Source: Tritrichomonas musculus (taxonomy: Eukaryota > Parabasalia > Tritrichomonadida > Tritrichomonadidae). From it: DNA of 64,000 nucleotides. The first letter of the stretch is position 1; each line of letters starts with the position of its first letter. Below, piece by piece: positions 29,693 through 39,411 of the stretch. Under the pieces are notes generated by a model. That model searched no databases. It saw nothing but the letters and a program-made list of their open reading frames with translations, and had not been told where the DNA came from. A program made the position numbers and the translations under genes. The stretch is taken from NCBI GenBank assembly GCA_039105265.1, contig JAPFFF010000004.1, positions 2,666,001-2,730,000 on the forward strand, written 5' to 3'.

Positions 29693-32600
29693 ATGAATTC
29701 AATTCCTATTTCGGTTAATTTAATGTCCGATTCGGATTCTGAGTGTCTTGTTCTTAAGCCAAACTACAAAGTAAGGAAAGGACAAAGCTCTTCTGCGGAT
29801 AATGATTCAGAAGAATCGCAAAGCAAATCATCAGGCCAAGCGCCTGCTTATTTAAAGGCTACCAAAGATGATGACGATAGCAGTGATGATAATAATAATA
29901 ATAACCATAATGACGATGACACACCACCAAAAGAGAAGCAAACGAAGCCACAAGCAATTCCTTCTCATTCATCCGATGTTCAAAATACTCCAAATAAAAT
30001 TCGTCCAAAACCAGAAGATTCAGATTTTGTAGTTTCCCCTCAGGAACTAATAATTAGTGATATCATTGTAATTGATAAATATCATAGAGAAAAAACAGAT
30101 GTGAACATTTTCGTTCGAGAATATCCGCCAGTGCCAAATGATGAAGACGAATTTATATCGATCCCTGAAGTATCTGAATCCACATTAGAAAAAATGAGAT
30201 CCACAATAAATGCTTCAAGCACGAATGATTTGTATAAAGGAATATTTCAAGCAGCTAAACAAAAAATTGGAGATGATTTCAAGTCACAATTTGTTCTTGT
30301 TTTTGCAGATTCAAAATTTTATTATTCATCTATTCAAAATTACGAATACAAACTTGTCGACTTAAATAAAACAGAGGATTGGTATTCGACCAGTATTGGT
30401 CAGCCATCGATAACATTATTCTTTCCATTTCATTTAATTGACTTAACAGGCATCGGATTTCGCTCATACCAGAATCGCAGTTTTGGTCAAAACTATTTAC
30501 AAAAGTTTTCAATATACGGAATTGATGATGATGAAAACATAACATGCATTTCGTCAATTAACACACGATTACTAACAGATGTTGAAGCAAAAGCAATATT
30601 TCCACTTTCAACAAAGAAGTCTTTTCGTGTAATTCATATTGAAAGCAACAGTGGAAAATTTGGACTTTCGTATTTTGATTTATTTGGAAAAGCCACATTT
30701 AATCAATGTCATTCACAAGTTTCATTATATAGAATAACGAGTCCAAAAACATACGAAAACATTAAAGTTCCGAAAACAACAACAGATAACCGAGGACCAA
30801 GATCATCATTAAAAAAGAAGATATCATTGAAAATTCATGAAAAAAGATTGGGCCTTGCTGGTTGTTCAGATGATGAATCAGTTGATTCAGAAGGCGTAAT
30901 TTCAGCCATTAACATCAAAGGTCAAGATCTTTCTACCAAAATTGAGAGAATAACAGGTAGAAAAGCTTTTGAAAAAGTTAACTGCAATGATATTTACATT
31001 TTCAGTAATACAAAAGTTCGATTAACAGGAATCAAATTATTTACAGGAAACTCGCATGCAAGAGGATTCATATTGTTTGGGTTCTTGGAAAAGGAAGGTA
31101 AAAAGGCAGAATGGAGGCCAATTCTTCAAACAAAATGCCGTAGTTCAAGATATAGTGATTATATATTAGCAATTCCTGTTGATGATCCAAAAGAGTATTC
31201 ATCATTTATGCTTCAATCATATGATAAGGAAGAACTTTGTGCTGATGTAAAGTTTTATGGCTATGCTCGAAAATATATAGTTCCAAGGACAATTATAAAA
31301 ACATATAATGTTTTATATAAAAATCCGCCAATTGGTGATTTTACTGATGACACAAAACCAGATATCTTGCAATCAATGCAAGTATATTATGGTCCAAATT
31401 TGATAGGTTTTGTAACCAATAAAATTTACCAAAGTCGTTCATATGAAAATCAATATAGCTCCACATCTTATCGTTTGGAACATAAAACGAAACCTATCAT
31501 TTATATTATCTTCCATCAACACAAGGTTCATTTTACAAAGATCAAATTTTCTACGCCAACTTGTTCCGGCATTCAAAATTTCTTCATTTTTGCTGGGAAT
31601 GATCACCAATGCATTTTTCACACATTTGATTTCATTAGTTCAAACAGAGATTATTCGATTAACATTGATGAAAGAGCAGGTTATTATGATTATATTGCAA
31701 TATGCAATTATGGAAACACTTTCAAACTCAATAATTTGCAATTATTTGGATTCCTTAAAAAAGGTGATTCATATTATTATAATAAAAATCCTTATTTTGA
31801 AGAAGAAGAAGGCAATGAGATAATGGCAAAAGCAAGAATCCTAATGGATAAGCATATAGCAGACATAAATCAAAAGTTCATTAAAGAATTTAAATCAGCC
31901 ATTTTGCCAACAAATCGAAGAATTGTTTTCTCTGCACTTGACCCAAAAAAAGACGACATCATTGAAACTGGACAAAAGCAATTTGAAAATTTTGTTTCAT
32001 TTTATAATTATGATGCAAATGGATGTTCATTATTAAAGCAAGACAAAAACAATTTTTGGGAAACAACTGAAAATAACGATGAGAATTCATTTAAAGTATT
32101 CTTCAATCATCATTCAGTAAGATTGACCAAGTTCTATATTGACACCCCTAAAAAAGCGACTTTATCACTCCCTACTTTTGATTTCGTGATATATGGATAC
32201 AATAGTCGTGTGAAAAGATGGGACATGATCCTAGAACATCATGGTGATAGATTGAAACAGCCAGCGAGGTATGGATTTGATGTGAAAGAAGAAAAGCAGA
32301 ACATTTATTATCGTATTTTCAAATTCATTTCAATGACAGGAAAGACGTCATTTGCATACATTGAAATGTATGGCGATGTCATTGAAGAAACAGATGAACC
32401 ACCAGATTCCGTTGGAAGGAAATCTGAAACACTAATTAATTATACAAATAAGCCATCGTTTATTTGTTTATACGAGAAAGGAAAATGGACAAAAGGAATC
32501 TTGCAAACAGCAATGAATATATATGGCTATGATCTGAAAAACTTTGTTCGTGTAGATGCTCTTGGTGGCAAATATCAAAATTTTTATGACGTTTGGAATG

Positions 32601-32992
32601 CAAGACAATCCGGATTTGATACGAAATGCTCAGTTACAATCTTCTTCCCATATCATGAAGTTTTCGTCACTGGATATCATATTAAGCCAAGCGAGGTAAA
32701 AGGTGGTCTTGAAAGATGGGCAGTTGCAGGGAATCATTGGATTGATAAATCAGGAATTGTATTTGATGTTCATCGAAGAAAAGAATATCATAGTAGCTTG
32801 TACTACAGTTATTATGATACGAAAGAAGCAAGTAACTACTCATGCAGAGCTATTACTCTTAAGGTGTTTGATCAAATTTCAATTGACTGCTTTGACATAT
32901 TCGGTAGAGTAAATCCTGTTACCCCTTCAAGATACTTAGATGAAGATGATATGAAATACGGTGTTCCAGTATGTTTAAGTGATGATGATTAA
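29693..32992 (+). CDS. Multi-discoidin-like (F5/8C-type) protein (1099 aa)
   Basis: After an acidic, Ser/Asn-rich N-terminus (1-115) come about five beta-rich units at roughly 175-345, 390-535, 545-725, 780-905 and 930-1085. They share the pattern of a discoidin/galactose-binding-like fold: FFPFHLIDLTGIGFRS..., FSIYGIDDDENITC..., then a closing FDLFGKA, IEMYGDV or FDIFGRV. The closing FDLFG and the SFDLIIEG-type strands resemble the tails of the kinase at 13721. Discoidin folds bind carbohydrate or lipid. No signal peptide or membrane helix is visible, so the protein is probably intracellular. The start at 29693 is the first ATG; a second Met (MSDSDSE) 10 codons later is possible. No kinase domain is attached. 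Confidence 0.8.
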   Translation: MNSIPISVNLMSDSDSECLVLKPNYKVRKGQSSSADNDSEESQSKSSGQAPAYLKATKDDDDSSDDNNNNNHNDDDTPPKEKQTKPQAIPSHSSDVQNTPNKIRPKPEDSDFVVSPQELIISDIIVIDKYHREKTDVNIFVREYPPVPNDEDEFISIPEVSESTLEKMRSTINASSTNDLYKGIFQAAKQKIGDDFKSQFVLVFADSKFYYSSIQNYEYKLVDLNKTEDWYSTSIGQPSITLFFPFHLIDLTGIGFRSYQNRSFGQNYLQKFSIYGIDDDENITCISSINTRLLTDVEAKAIFPLSTKKSFRVIHIESNSGKFGLSYFDLFGKATFNQCHSQVSLYRITSPKTYENIKVPKTTTDNRGPRSSLKKKISLKIHEKRLGLAGCSDDESVDSEGVISAINIKGQDLSTKIERITGRKAFEKVNCNDIYIFSNTKVRLTGIKLFTGNSHARGFILFGFLEKEGKKAEWRPILQTKCRSSRYSDYILAIPVDDPKEYSSFMLQSYDKEELCADVKFYGYARKYIVPRTIIKTYNVLYKNPPIGDFTDDTKPDILQSMQVYYGPNLIGFVTNKIYQSRSYENQYSSTSYRLEHKTKPIIYIIFHQHKVHFTKIKFSTPTCSGIQNFFIFAGNDHQCIFHTFDFISSNRDYSINIDERAGYYDYIAICNYGNTFKLNNLQLFGFLKKGDSYYYNKNPYFEEEEGNEIMAKARILMDKHIADINQKFIKEFKSAILPTNRRIVFSALDPKKDDIIETGQKQFENFVSFYNYDANGCSLLKQDKNNFWETTENNDENSFKVFFNHHSVRLTKFYIDTPKKATLSLPTFDFVIYGYNSRVKRWDMILEHHGDRLKQPARYGFDVKEEKQNIYYRIFKFISMTGKTSFAYIEMYGDVIEETDEPPDSVGRKSETLINYTNKPSFICLYEKGKWTKGILQTAMNIYGYDLKNFVRVDALGGKYQNFYDVWNARQSGFDTKCSVTIFFPYHEVFVTGYHIKPSEVKGGLERWAVAGNHWIDKSGIVFDVHRRKEYHSSLYYSYYDTKEASNYSCRAITLKVFDQISIDCFDIFGRVNPVTPSRYLDEDDMKYGVPVCLSDDD

Positions 32993-33350
32993 ATAATAAT
33001 CTATAATTCATCATTTGAAATAAAAAATTCACCCACATATATTTTTATATATCAAAATTTATAATATTCAAGAATTTATTTATTTATAGGATAGTGTCAT
33101 TTTGCCCCCATAAAAAATGAATGAAAATTTTAATACTTCATTATTTATCAAAATATGAATAACTCTTTAAATATCTTGGTAAAATAATAGATATCGAATC
33201 AAATAAGGATGCAATTTCATTTTGTTTATACATACCTTCACCTTGGATTAGTAAATGATATTGAATCAGTAATATGTTTAATTTAAAAAAAAAATCATAT
33301 TTGCATTTTAAAATATAGATCTAAATTATGTTTGTAGTTAATATGTAGAA
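32993..33350. other. Intergenic spacer, AT-rich
   Basis: About 360 bases between the discoidin-like gene and a tRNA. I see nothing in it. Confidence 0.5.
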
Positions 33351-33422
33351 ACGTGGCTGGTGTAATGGTTTAGCATCTAGGTGCTCCATATCTAGGAACT
33401 GGGTTCGATTCCCAGGCTGCGT
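33351..33422 (+). tRNA. tRNA-Gly (TCC), copy 3
   Basis: 72 nt, differing from copies 1 and 2 in the anticodon arm: TAGGT-GCTCCAT-ATCTA. Both strands of the stem changed but pairing is kept (one G-C becomes G-T, one G-T becomes A-T). The A and B boxes are intact and a long T run follows. C33 is present again. The 5' flank differs from the other copies. Confidence 0.7.
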
Positions 33423-33524
33423 ATTTTTTCGTTTTTTTTTTTTTTTTTTTTTTTGTTTTGTTTTGTTTTTTTGTTTGTTTGCTTGTTTTGAATTTTTAAT
33501 TATATAGAAGAAGTTATAATTGTT

Positions 33525-33977
33525 GGATTTAAAAAACGATTGAATATTATTCAAAATCTGCTAATAAAAAATAAAGCCAAAGCACAATATCATCTTGGTA
33601 TATTTTATAAAGAAGGAATTGAAGCTCCTTAAGATGAAAAAAAATGATTAAGTATTTCACCCAGTCAGCAAAACAAAATCATTCAAAATCACGAATTGAG
33701 TTAGTCAAATATTCCATATCGAAACAAGAAATCATTGGTAAACAGCAACAAAAATACGAGGATGAATATTTAATAAATATTTAAACAATTCAAAATTGAA
33801 TATTTTACAGATTTGAAAATGATTGAATCAAAGAACAACGAAATGAAACCATTTTCGATGATTGATATATTTTATTATGCAAATGATGAAACAATTGTCA
33901 TTATTTGCAGTTACAAACATTGTTATCTTACCAAAATGAACGAAACATCAAATTCATTGGAGATTTTGAACTTTTTC
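33525..33977 (+). pseudogene. Fragment copied from the kinase/Sel1 gene
   Basis: The sequence follows bases ~3240-3705 of the large kinase/Sel1 gene (end of the first Sel1 block and the linker: QSAKQNHSKSR, SKQ.IIGK.QQKY, NNEMKPFSMIDI) at roughly 85-90% identity by eye. It contains several stops and is cut at both ends. It lies between tRNA-Gly copies 3 and 4. Confidence 0.85.
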
Positions 33978-34150
33978 TTTTATTTCAATCGACTGGAATG
34001 TTTAAAATGAGAGAAACCAAATTGAGCCTCAATATATTTTCTATTTATTTTAATCGTTTTTTTTTTTTTTTTTTTAATTGATTGTTTAAAGTAGATCAAT
34101 GCCCATTTTAATTACAATAACATTCTTTATAAATAAAGATATAAATGGAA

Positions 34151-34222
34151 ACGTGGCTGGTGTAATGGTTTAGCATCTAGGTTCACCATATCTAGGAACT
34201 GGGTTCGATTCCCAGGCCATGT
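34151..34222 (+). tRNA. tRNA-Gly-like, anticodon ACC (copy 4)
   Basis: 72 nt. The acceptor 3' side is GCCATGT, which pairs better with ACGTGGC than in the other copies. The anticodon arm is TAGGT-TCACCAT-ATCTA, giving ACC by position, again a glycine anticodon. C33 is kept. The A and B boxes and the T run are present. It is either a diverged functional tRNA or a tRNA pseudogene. Confidence 0.6.
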
Positions 34223-35713
34223 ACTTTTTCATCTTTTTAATTGAGCGCTGAATTAAAGCTGATTACTATCAATAAAGTTTATTTTTTATTCTGTATTCAA
34301 TATTGTCTCATTTCTGATAATTCATTTTTGGACTTGTTAAATCTCCAAAATCGATAACAATAATTAGTACGTTTTTGGATAGTTTTTATGAGATATTTGA
34401 AACATTAATTATAAAAAAATTATATTTTAGAGATCTCGAGATCTATGTAATTGATATCAAATTTACAAATAATATCATGAAAATCCATAATTTGGATATC
34501 AAATTTTTAAACATACAATGAAGTATCAGATGTAGAAAAGTGATTTTTTGATATGTATTTACAAAATAATAAGCCTACTCTATGTTAAAGATCATTACAC
34601 TCTAATCTTTTACATAATTATTTAATACAGATAATATATTTTATAATTTATATTTTTAGAATATCATATCCAAAATATTGGAATTTTGTAAAGTTGATTT
34701 GAAGATATTTAAAATTTATTTCATTAGTATAACTTTTTCAAAATATAATTGTCAAAAAGTTTGTTTAAAAAATTGAATAGCTATTCAATTGTCTGTAAAT
34801 AAATTCTTTTAGAAAAAAAAAAAAGCAAATTTTAGCTACTTTTCCTATCACAGACCAATTTTTTCATCACTCATTGATATAATTAGTAACAATAAAGGTA
34901 TTCGAAATAAAACTTCAACTTTTAAAGTGTTTTAACAATAGATTAAATTGAAAATTATTTATTTTTCTTTTTTTACTCTCAGAATAGGACCTCTGATATT
35001 TTGTTTTAAACTCAAAACTATTATAAAAAATTATTTCTAAAAATAGTAATGCAACGCGAATTATTATCATATTAATTAAAAAAAAATAATTGAGTATTTT
35101 TTTCAAATTGAAATAAAACATTGAATAATTGAATTGAATAAAAGCGATCAACTTATTTCAATGAGATTATTCTACGATATTATTCCAAATTGAATTATTT
35201 CTTTGCATAGTTAGTTTAAACTCTATATAGTTATCTTAATATAAATTTTAAAATAATGAATATAAAATAGAATATAAAGTTAGTTTATATTTTAAATTAT
35301 GTTTATATATTATACAAATAAATTTATAAATAAAATATTGGTAATTTGTATGTTTAACCAATATACTCCATATTGAGAAAAATGACAAAAAAATGTATTG
35401 TATAAATAACTTTTTGAAAAAAAAAATGAATACTTTTGAAATCATGGATTCAGTCGATTTTATAATTTTAGCTTTGATATTTATAATTACATTAATTTTT
35501 TATATTATTTATTGATCATCATCGGAAGTCATATAACTTTTTGAAACCAATTTTTTTAAATTTTTTGAATTGAAATCGTTTATTTTAAACAATGTCTTTA
35601 AAACAGACTCAAAAAAATGAATTTTTGTTTGTATAGTTAATCGTATTTGGCCGAAACATAAAGGTGAAATTTGACCTATTTTTTACATAAACTGAAATTT
35701 GAAGCACATTTAA
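34223..35713. other. Long intergenic spacer, AT-rich
   Basis: About 1.5 kb. It holds a 14-bp perfect palindrome (agatctcgagatct, 34431-34444) and a tiny membrane-helix ORF (35426-35515, listed). Minus-strand frames at 34915-35151 and 35248-35445 look like random AT-rich sequence. No RNA gene was seen. Confidence 0.5.
35426..35515 (+). CDS. Possible 29-aa single-pass membrane peptide
   Basis: ATG to TGA encodes MNTFEIMDSVD followed by FIILALIFIITLIFYIIY, a perfect membrane-helix length. In AT-rich DNA such hydrophobic runs arise by chance, and nothing else supports the gene. Confidence 0.15.
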   Translation: MNTFEIMDSVDFIILALIFIITLIFYIIY

Positions 35714-37630
35714 ATGGGAGCTGACGCTTCAAGTACATATCCAACAGAACCACCCACAAAGCCAGATGAATCAGGAAGCTTTCGTTCACCTGGTTTTGCT
35801 AACGTATGTGATACATTAAAGCAAGGAAAATACCCCGGACTTGAAGATGTAAATACTATGTTCGATCTTTTCGAATGGAGTTACAAGCAAGATCCAGAAA
35901 TTCGTTTATATGGTAAGAGAGTATACGAAGATGGCAAATGGCAGGATCGCTTTGAATGGATAAATAGAAGAGAATTCAGAGTTTTAAGAGACCGTGTTGG
36001 TGCTTTCCTTGTCAAGCAAGGCTGTAAACCAGGTGATCACATTGGTATCATGTCATACAACCGAATTGAATGGGTTGTTACCCAGCATGCATGTTATGCT
36101 TACGGTTTTATTCCAATTCCTGTCTATGACACTTATGGACTTGAAAGTATGAAGTATATTATTGATCACGCTCAATTAAATTACATGTTTGTAGTTTCAT
36201 CCAAATTTGAAAAATTATCCAAGTTAAATAGTGAAGTTGTTACCGATATTGTCATCTTTGATGCAGAAGAGCAGCCATATAACGAAGAAACATTTAAGCC
36301 CCTTGTTGAAAACCTTCACTCGAAGGCTCATGTTCATTTATGGAAAGATGTTATTGCAACAAAAGAAGAATATCCTTATAACCCACCTACTTACGATACT
36401 CCAGCTACAATCAACTATACAAGTGGTACCACAGGTAATCCAAAAGGATGTATTCTCACACACGGAAACTTCTTAGCAACAGCTTCATCATTTTACACAT
36501 TTGTCTATCCTTTCAGCTCCAAAGATTCTTTGCTTTCCTTCCTTCCATTAGCACACTCCTATGAAGGAACTCTTCATTATGTTTGTATGAGATCCTTTAC
36601 CCCAATTGCATTTTACTCTGGATCTGCTTCAAGAATTATTAAAGAAGTTCAGATTCTCAAGCCAACTATTATCTGTTCAGTTCCACGTATCTATGAAAGA
36701 GTTATGGATGGAATTAACAAAGGAATTGCCCAAAAACCATTCCTTACTCGTTGTATCTTCAATACAGCATTTTCAATTAAGTCTTTTTTGAGCTCAAACT
36801 TCCATATCCAGCATGTTCCATTATTAGATAATGTCTTCAAATCTCTTAACCAAGTACTTGGTGGAAATATGAAATTAGTTATCAGTGGTGGAGCTCCACT
36901 CTCTAATCAAATCCAGAACTTTATCAGAATTGGTTGCAACGTTAAATTTGTTCAAGGATATGGGCTTACAGAAACAACATCAGGAACCTTAGTTCAATGC
37001 GCAACTGATACTTTGAATGGAAATGTTGGTGTTCCTCTCTATTGTGTCGAATGCAAATTCCGTGATATTCCTGATATGGGATATTATTCAAAAGATTACC
37101 AAGGTGAACTTCTTACAAGAGGCGCTTCTGTTTTCCAAGGTTATTATCATGATGAAGAAAAGACAAAGGACATTTTTGAAGATGATGGTTGGATTAAAAC
37201 AGGTGACATCTTCCAATTGACTAAAACAGGTCAATTCCAAGTTATTGGCCGTGTTAAGGAACTGGTTAAACTTCCACAAGGAGAATACATTTCCCTTGGT
37301 AAATTGACATCTGCTTATTCAACTGTCAAATATGTAAACCAAATCTACGTTTATGCTGGCCTTCAAAGCCGATTCCTTGTTGCCATTGTTGTTCTTGATC
37401 CAGCACAGCCAGGCTATGACAAAGTTACTAAAGAAGAAATGCTCAAGCTCCTTGATGAAAAAGCTGATCAATTACACTTCAATGGCTATGAAAAAGTCAA
37501 AGATATCTATATTACCGATGAGGCCTTCACAACAGAAAATGGTCTCCTTGCTCCAAATCTCAAATTGGTTAATATCAAGATTGAAAGACGTTACGAAAAA
37601 GAGCTTATGAAAATGATTAAATCTGATTGA
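35714..37630 (+). CDS. Long-chain fatty acid-CoA ligase (acyl-CoA synthetase)
   Basis: The 638-aa protein activates fatty acids to acyl-CoA with ATP (adenylate-forming family). Visible motifs: the P-loop-like YTSGTTGNPKGCILTH (~233-248), GGAPLS and GYGLTETTSG (~397-425), DDGWIKTGD (~490), and GRVKELVKLPQGEYI, the hinge of ACSL enzymes. Length and order match eukaryotic ACSL. The N-terminus MGADASS has Gly2 in a context that fits N-myristoylation, which would place the enzyme on membranes. There is no transmembrane helix. Trichomonads scavenge host lipids, so this enzyme would serve uptake and remodelling. ATG at 35714 is the first Met and begins the conserved region. The gene stands alone, ahead of a convergent ankyrin gene. 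Confidence 0.92.
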   Translation: MGADASSTYPTEPPTKPDESGSFRSPGFANVCDTLKQGKYPGLEDVNTMFDLFEWSYKQDPEIRLYGKRVYEDGKWQDRFEWINRREFRVLRDRVGAFLVKQGCKPGDHIGIMSYNRIEWVVTQHACYAYGFIPIPVYDTYGLESMKYIIDHAQLNYMFVVSSKFEKLSKLNSEVVTDIVIFDAEEQPYNEETFKPLVENLHSKAHVHLWKDVIATKEEYPYNPPTYDTPATINYTSGTTGNPKGCILTHGNFLATASSFYTFVYPFSSKDSLLSFLPLAHSYEGTLHYVCMRSFTPIAFYSGSASRIIKEVQILKPTIICSVPRIYERVMDGINKGIAQKPFLTRCIFNTAFSIKSFLSSNFHIQHVPLLDNVFKSLNQVLGGNMKLVISGGAPLSNQIQNFIRIGCNVKFVQGYGLTETTSGTLVQCATDTLNGNVGVPLYCVECKFRDIPDMGYYSKDYQGELLTRGASVFQGYYHDEEKTKDIFEDDGWIKTGDIFQLTKTGQFQVIGRVKELVKLPQGEYISLGKLTSAYSTVKYVNQIYVYAGLQSRFLVAIVVLDPAQPGYDKVTKEEMLKLLDEKADQLHFNGYEKVKDIYITDEAFTTENGLLAPNLKLVNIKIERRYEKELMKMIKSD

Positions 37631-37780
37631 AAATAATAAAAAAGCATAAGGCATCTGTCTGCGTTGGATACTTTAATAAAATTCTTCAAAAAAAAAAAAA
37701 AATATTTGCAACCTTTGGAAAGCAAAGTTTTTTTTCTTTTTCATTGAATATCTCTTTATTTATTCGTTTATCTATGATTC

Positions 37781-37815
<35 letters not shown>

Positions 37816-38067
37816 ATTATCTCTATCATGTATGTAATTGTATTTAATTGATACTGCAACTGATCGGATCGATGCACTTCCTAGTGCATCATTATCAAAT
37901 TGCCATTCTTAAATATCGTAAACTTTATAGGTCATCTTCTTCAATTCCGTCTCAATTTTTTAATATTGCTGAACATTTTTAAAAGATAAAAATATCTCAT
38001 TTAAAACAGATTAATAAATAAGGTTTTTGATCTTCTGCTTTATTTTAAAGGAGCTTTTCATCATTTT
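37631..38067. other. Spacer between convergent genes
   Basis: About 440 bases with a T run of ~27 near 37782 and an A run near 37690. It probably contains both 3' UTRs. No gene was seen. Confidence 0.55.
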
Positions 38068-39411
38068 TTATTTTGCAGTCATTATCATCAAATTGTCAGT
38101 ATTGGATATTTGATTTTTTTCATAGCCATCATCATTGCTAATAATTGCAGACGCTCTTGAGTTCTTTCCTTTTTTCTGTCTTTTGGATGATTCATTGAAT
38201 TCAAATTCAAAGTCAGATTCGATTTCTGGTTCAACATTGATATCTTTAAAGAACTGGAGCATTTCTGTTTTTTCTTTGAGGTAAGCTAAATCTGCGGGTG
38301 TCATAAATGAAGAATCACGAACTTCAGGATCAGCTCCAAAGTCAAAGAGGATTTCTGCAATATCAACACGTCCTTTAATTGCAGCATGATGTAGAGCTGT
38401 TTGACCATTTTCATCAGTTGCCTCAAAATCGGCATCATACTCTAGAAGAGATAATACTCCTGAAAATGATCCATGCCTGCATGCTGTAATAAGTGGAGTT
38501 TCTCCTGGTCGCACTTTTTTGCGAGGACAAGAAACTGATAAGCATTCAGTATCTGCGCCGTAATCAATTAATAATTGTATTATTGTTGAATTATCTGCAA
38601 TTGCAGCATGATGAAGAGGAAAAAGTCCAGTTGAGTCTATACATTGTTCAAACAAATCAAGAAGAATCTGTAAAAACTCGATATTTGAATTATCAATTAC
38701 TTTTGAAAATAATGAAATTCCATGTTCATCAAAAAGTTCAACTTTTTGAGCGAATTGTATGAGCACGTTAACAATTAACATTGATGAATTAGACTCAGCT
38801 GCAACATGAAGTAATTTCTGAGCCAGTACATTAAAATCATCTTCGTCATCATCATTATTTTCATTTTTATTATCAATATTATTCGAGAAAACATTGAAAT
38901 CATTAGTTTTCCGATTAACTAAAAGGTAATTTACAAGAGTTGGATGATTATATTTGACAGCTGTGTAAATTGGAGTTTTACCCTTTCTATCTTTTTGATT
39001 AAGTTTGAATCCATATTCTTCAAGAATCATTAATGTGCTTATTTGTCCACCATATGCTGCAAAGTGTGCAGCTGTTCTTCCTTTTCCGTCAACTACATTT
39101 ATATATGATCTTATTGATGATGTTGTTATTATCAATTTCAGACATTCACAAGCTCCGTAATAAGCACAGAGATGAAGTAATGTCGGTTTGTGTTGCAAGA
39201 ATTTTGGAAGATTTTTATCAGCAAAAGGAATGTATTTAGTAGCAATAATAAATGGCTCATCATTATTATTTAGTTTACTTGTTTCTTGAAATGTACTTCC
39301 TATTATTGAAAATTTTGAAATAAAAGTGCAAAATTCAGTTGTATTATCACTTTTTAGAAAGGATTCTATTGTTTCTGTGTCATTGAGAGCAACACTTTCT
39401 TTGGAAGACAT
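38068..39411 (-). CDS. Ankyrin-repeat protein (447 aa)
   Basis: About eight ankyrin repeats span ~75-395, with clear consensus units (GRTAAHFAAYGGQISTLMIL, GKTPIYTAVKYNHPTLVNYL, GQTALHHAAIKGRVDIAEIL). A long acidic insert (DNKNENNDDDEDD) interrupts one repeat. The C-terminus has a basic SSKRQKKGKNSR stretch that could be a nuclear signal. Ankyrin repeats bind other proteins; no catalytic domain is present. ATG at 39411 is the first Met. The stop is TAA followed by A. It is convergent with the acyl-CoA ligase and divergent from the 1512-aa gene, sharing a 0.7-kb promoter region with the latter. Confidence 0.9.
   Translation of the reverse strand: MSSKESVALNDTETIESFLKSDNTTEFCTFISKFSIIGSTFQETSKLNNNDEPFIIATKYIPFADKNLPKFLQHKPTLLHLCAYYGACECLKLIITTSSIRSYINVVDGKGRTAAHFAAYGGQISTLMILEEYGFKLNQKDRKGKTPIYTAVKYNHPTLVNYLLVNRKTNDFNVFSNNIDNKNENNDDDEDDFNVLAQKLLHVAAESNSSMLIVNVLIQFAQKVELFDEHGISLFSKVIDNSNIEFLQILLDLFEQCIDSTGLFPLHHAAIADNSTIIQLLIDYGADTECLSVSCPRKKVRPGETPLITACRHGSFSGVLSLLEYDADFEATDENGQTALHHAAIKGRVDIAEILFDFGADPEVRDSSFMTPADLAYLKEKTEMLQFFKDINVEPEIESDFEFEFNESSKRQKKGKNSRASAIISNDDGYEKNQISNTDNLMIMTAK

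Noticed and set aside
33321-33554. 77-codon minus-strand frame with poly-Lys
   Set aside because: It is the antisense of tRNA-Gly copy 3 and its T run.
34431-34444. 14-bp palindrome agatctcgagatct
   Set aside because: It is perfect but isolated; no neighbouring feature gives it a role.
34915-35445. Two hydrophobic minus-strand frames (34915-35151, 35248-35445)
   Set aside because: Their composition is that of random AT-rich DNA (Phe/Ile/Leu/Lys/Tyr) with no motif.
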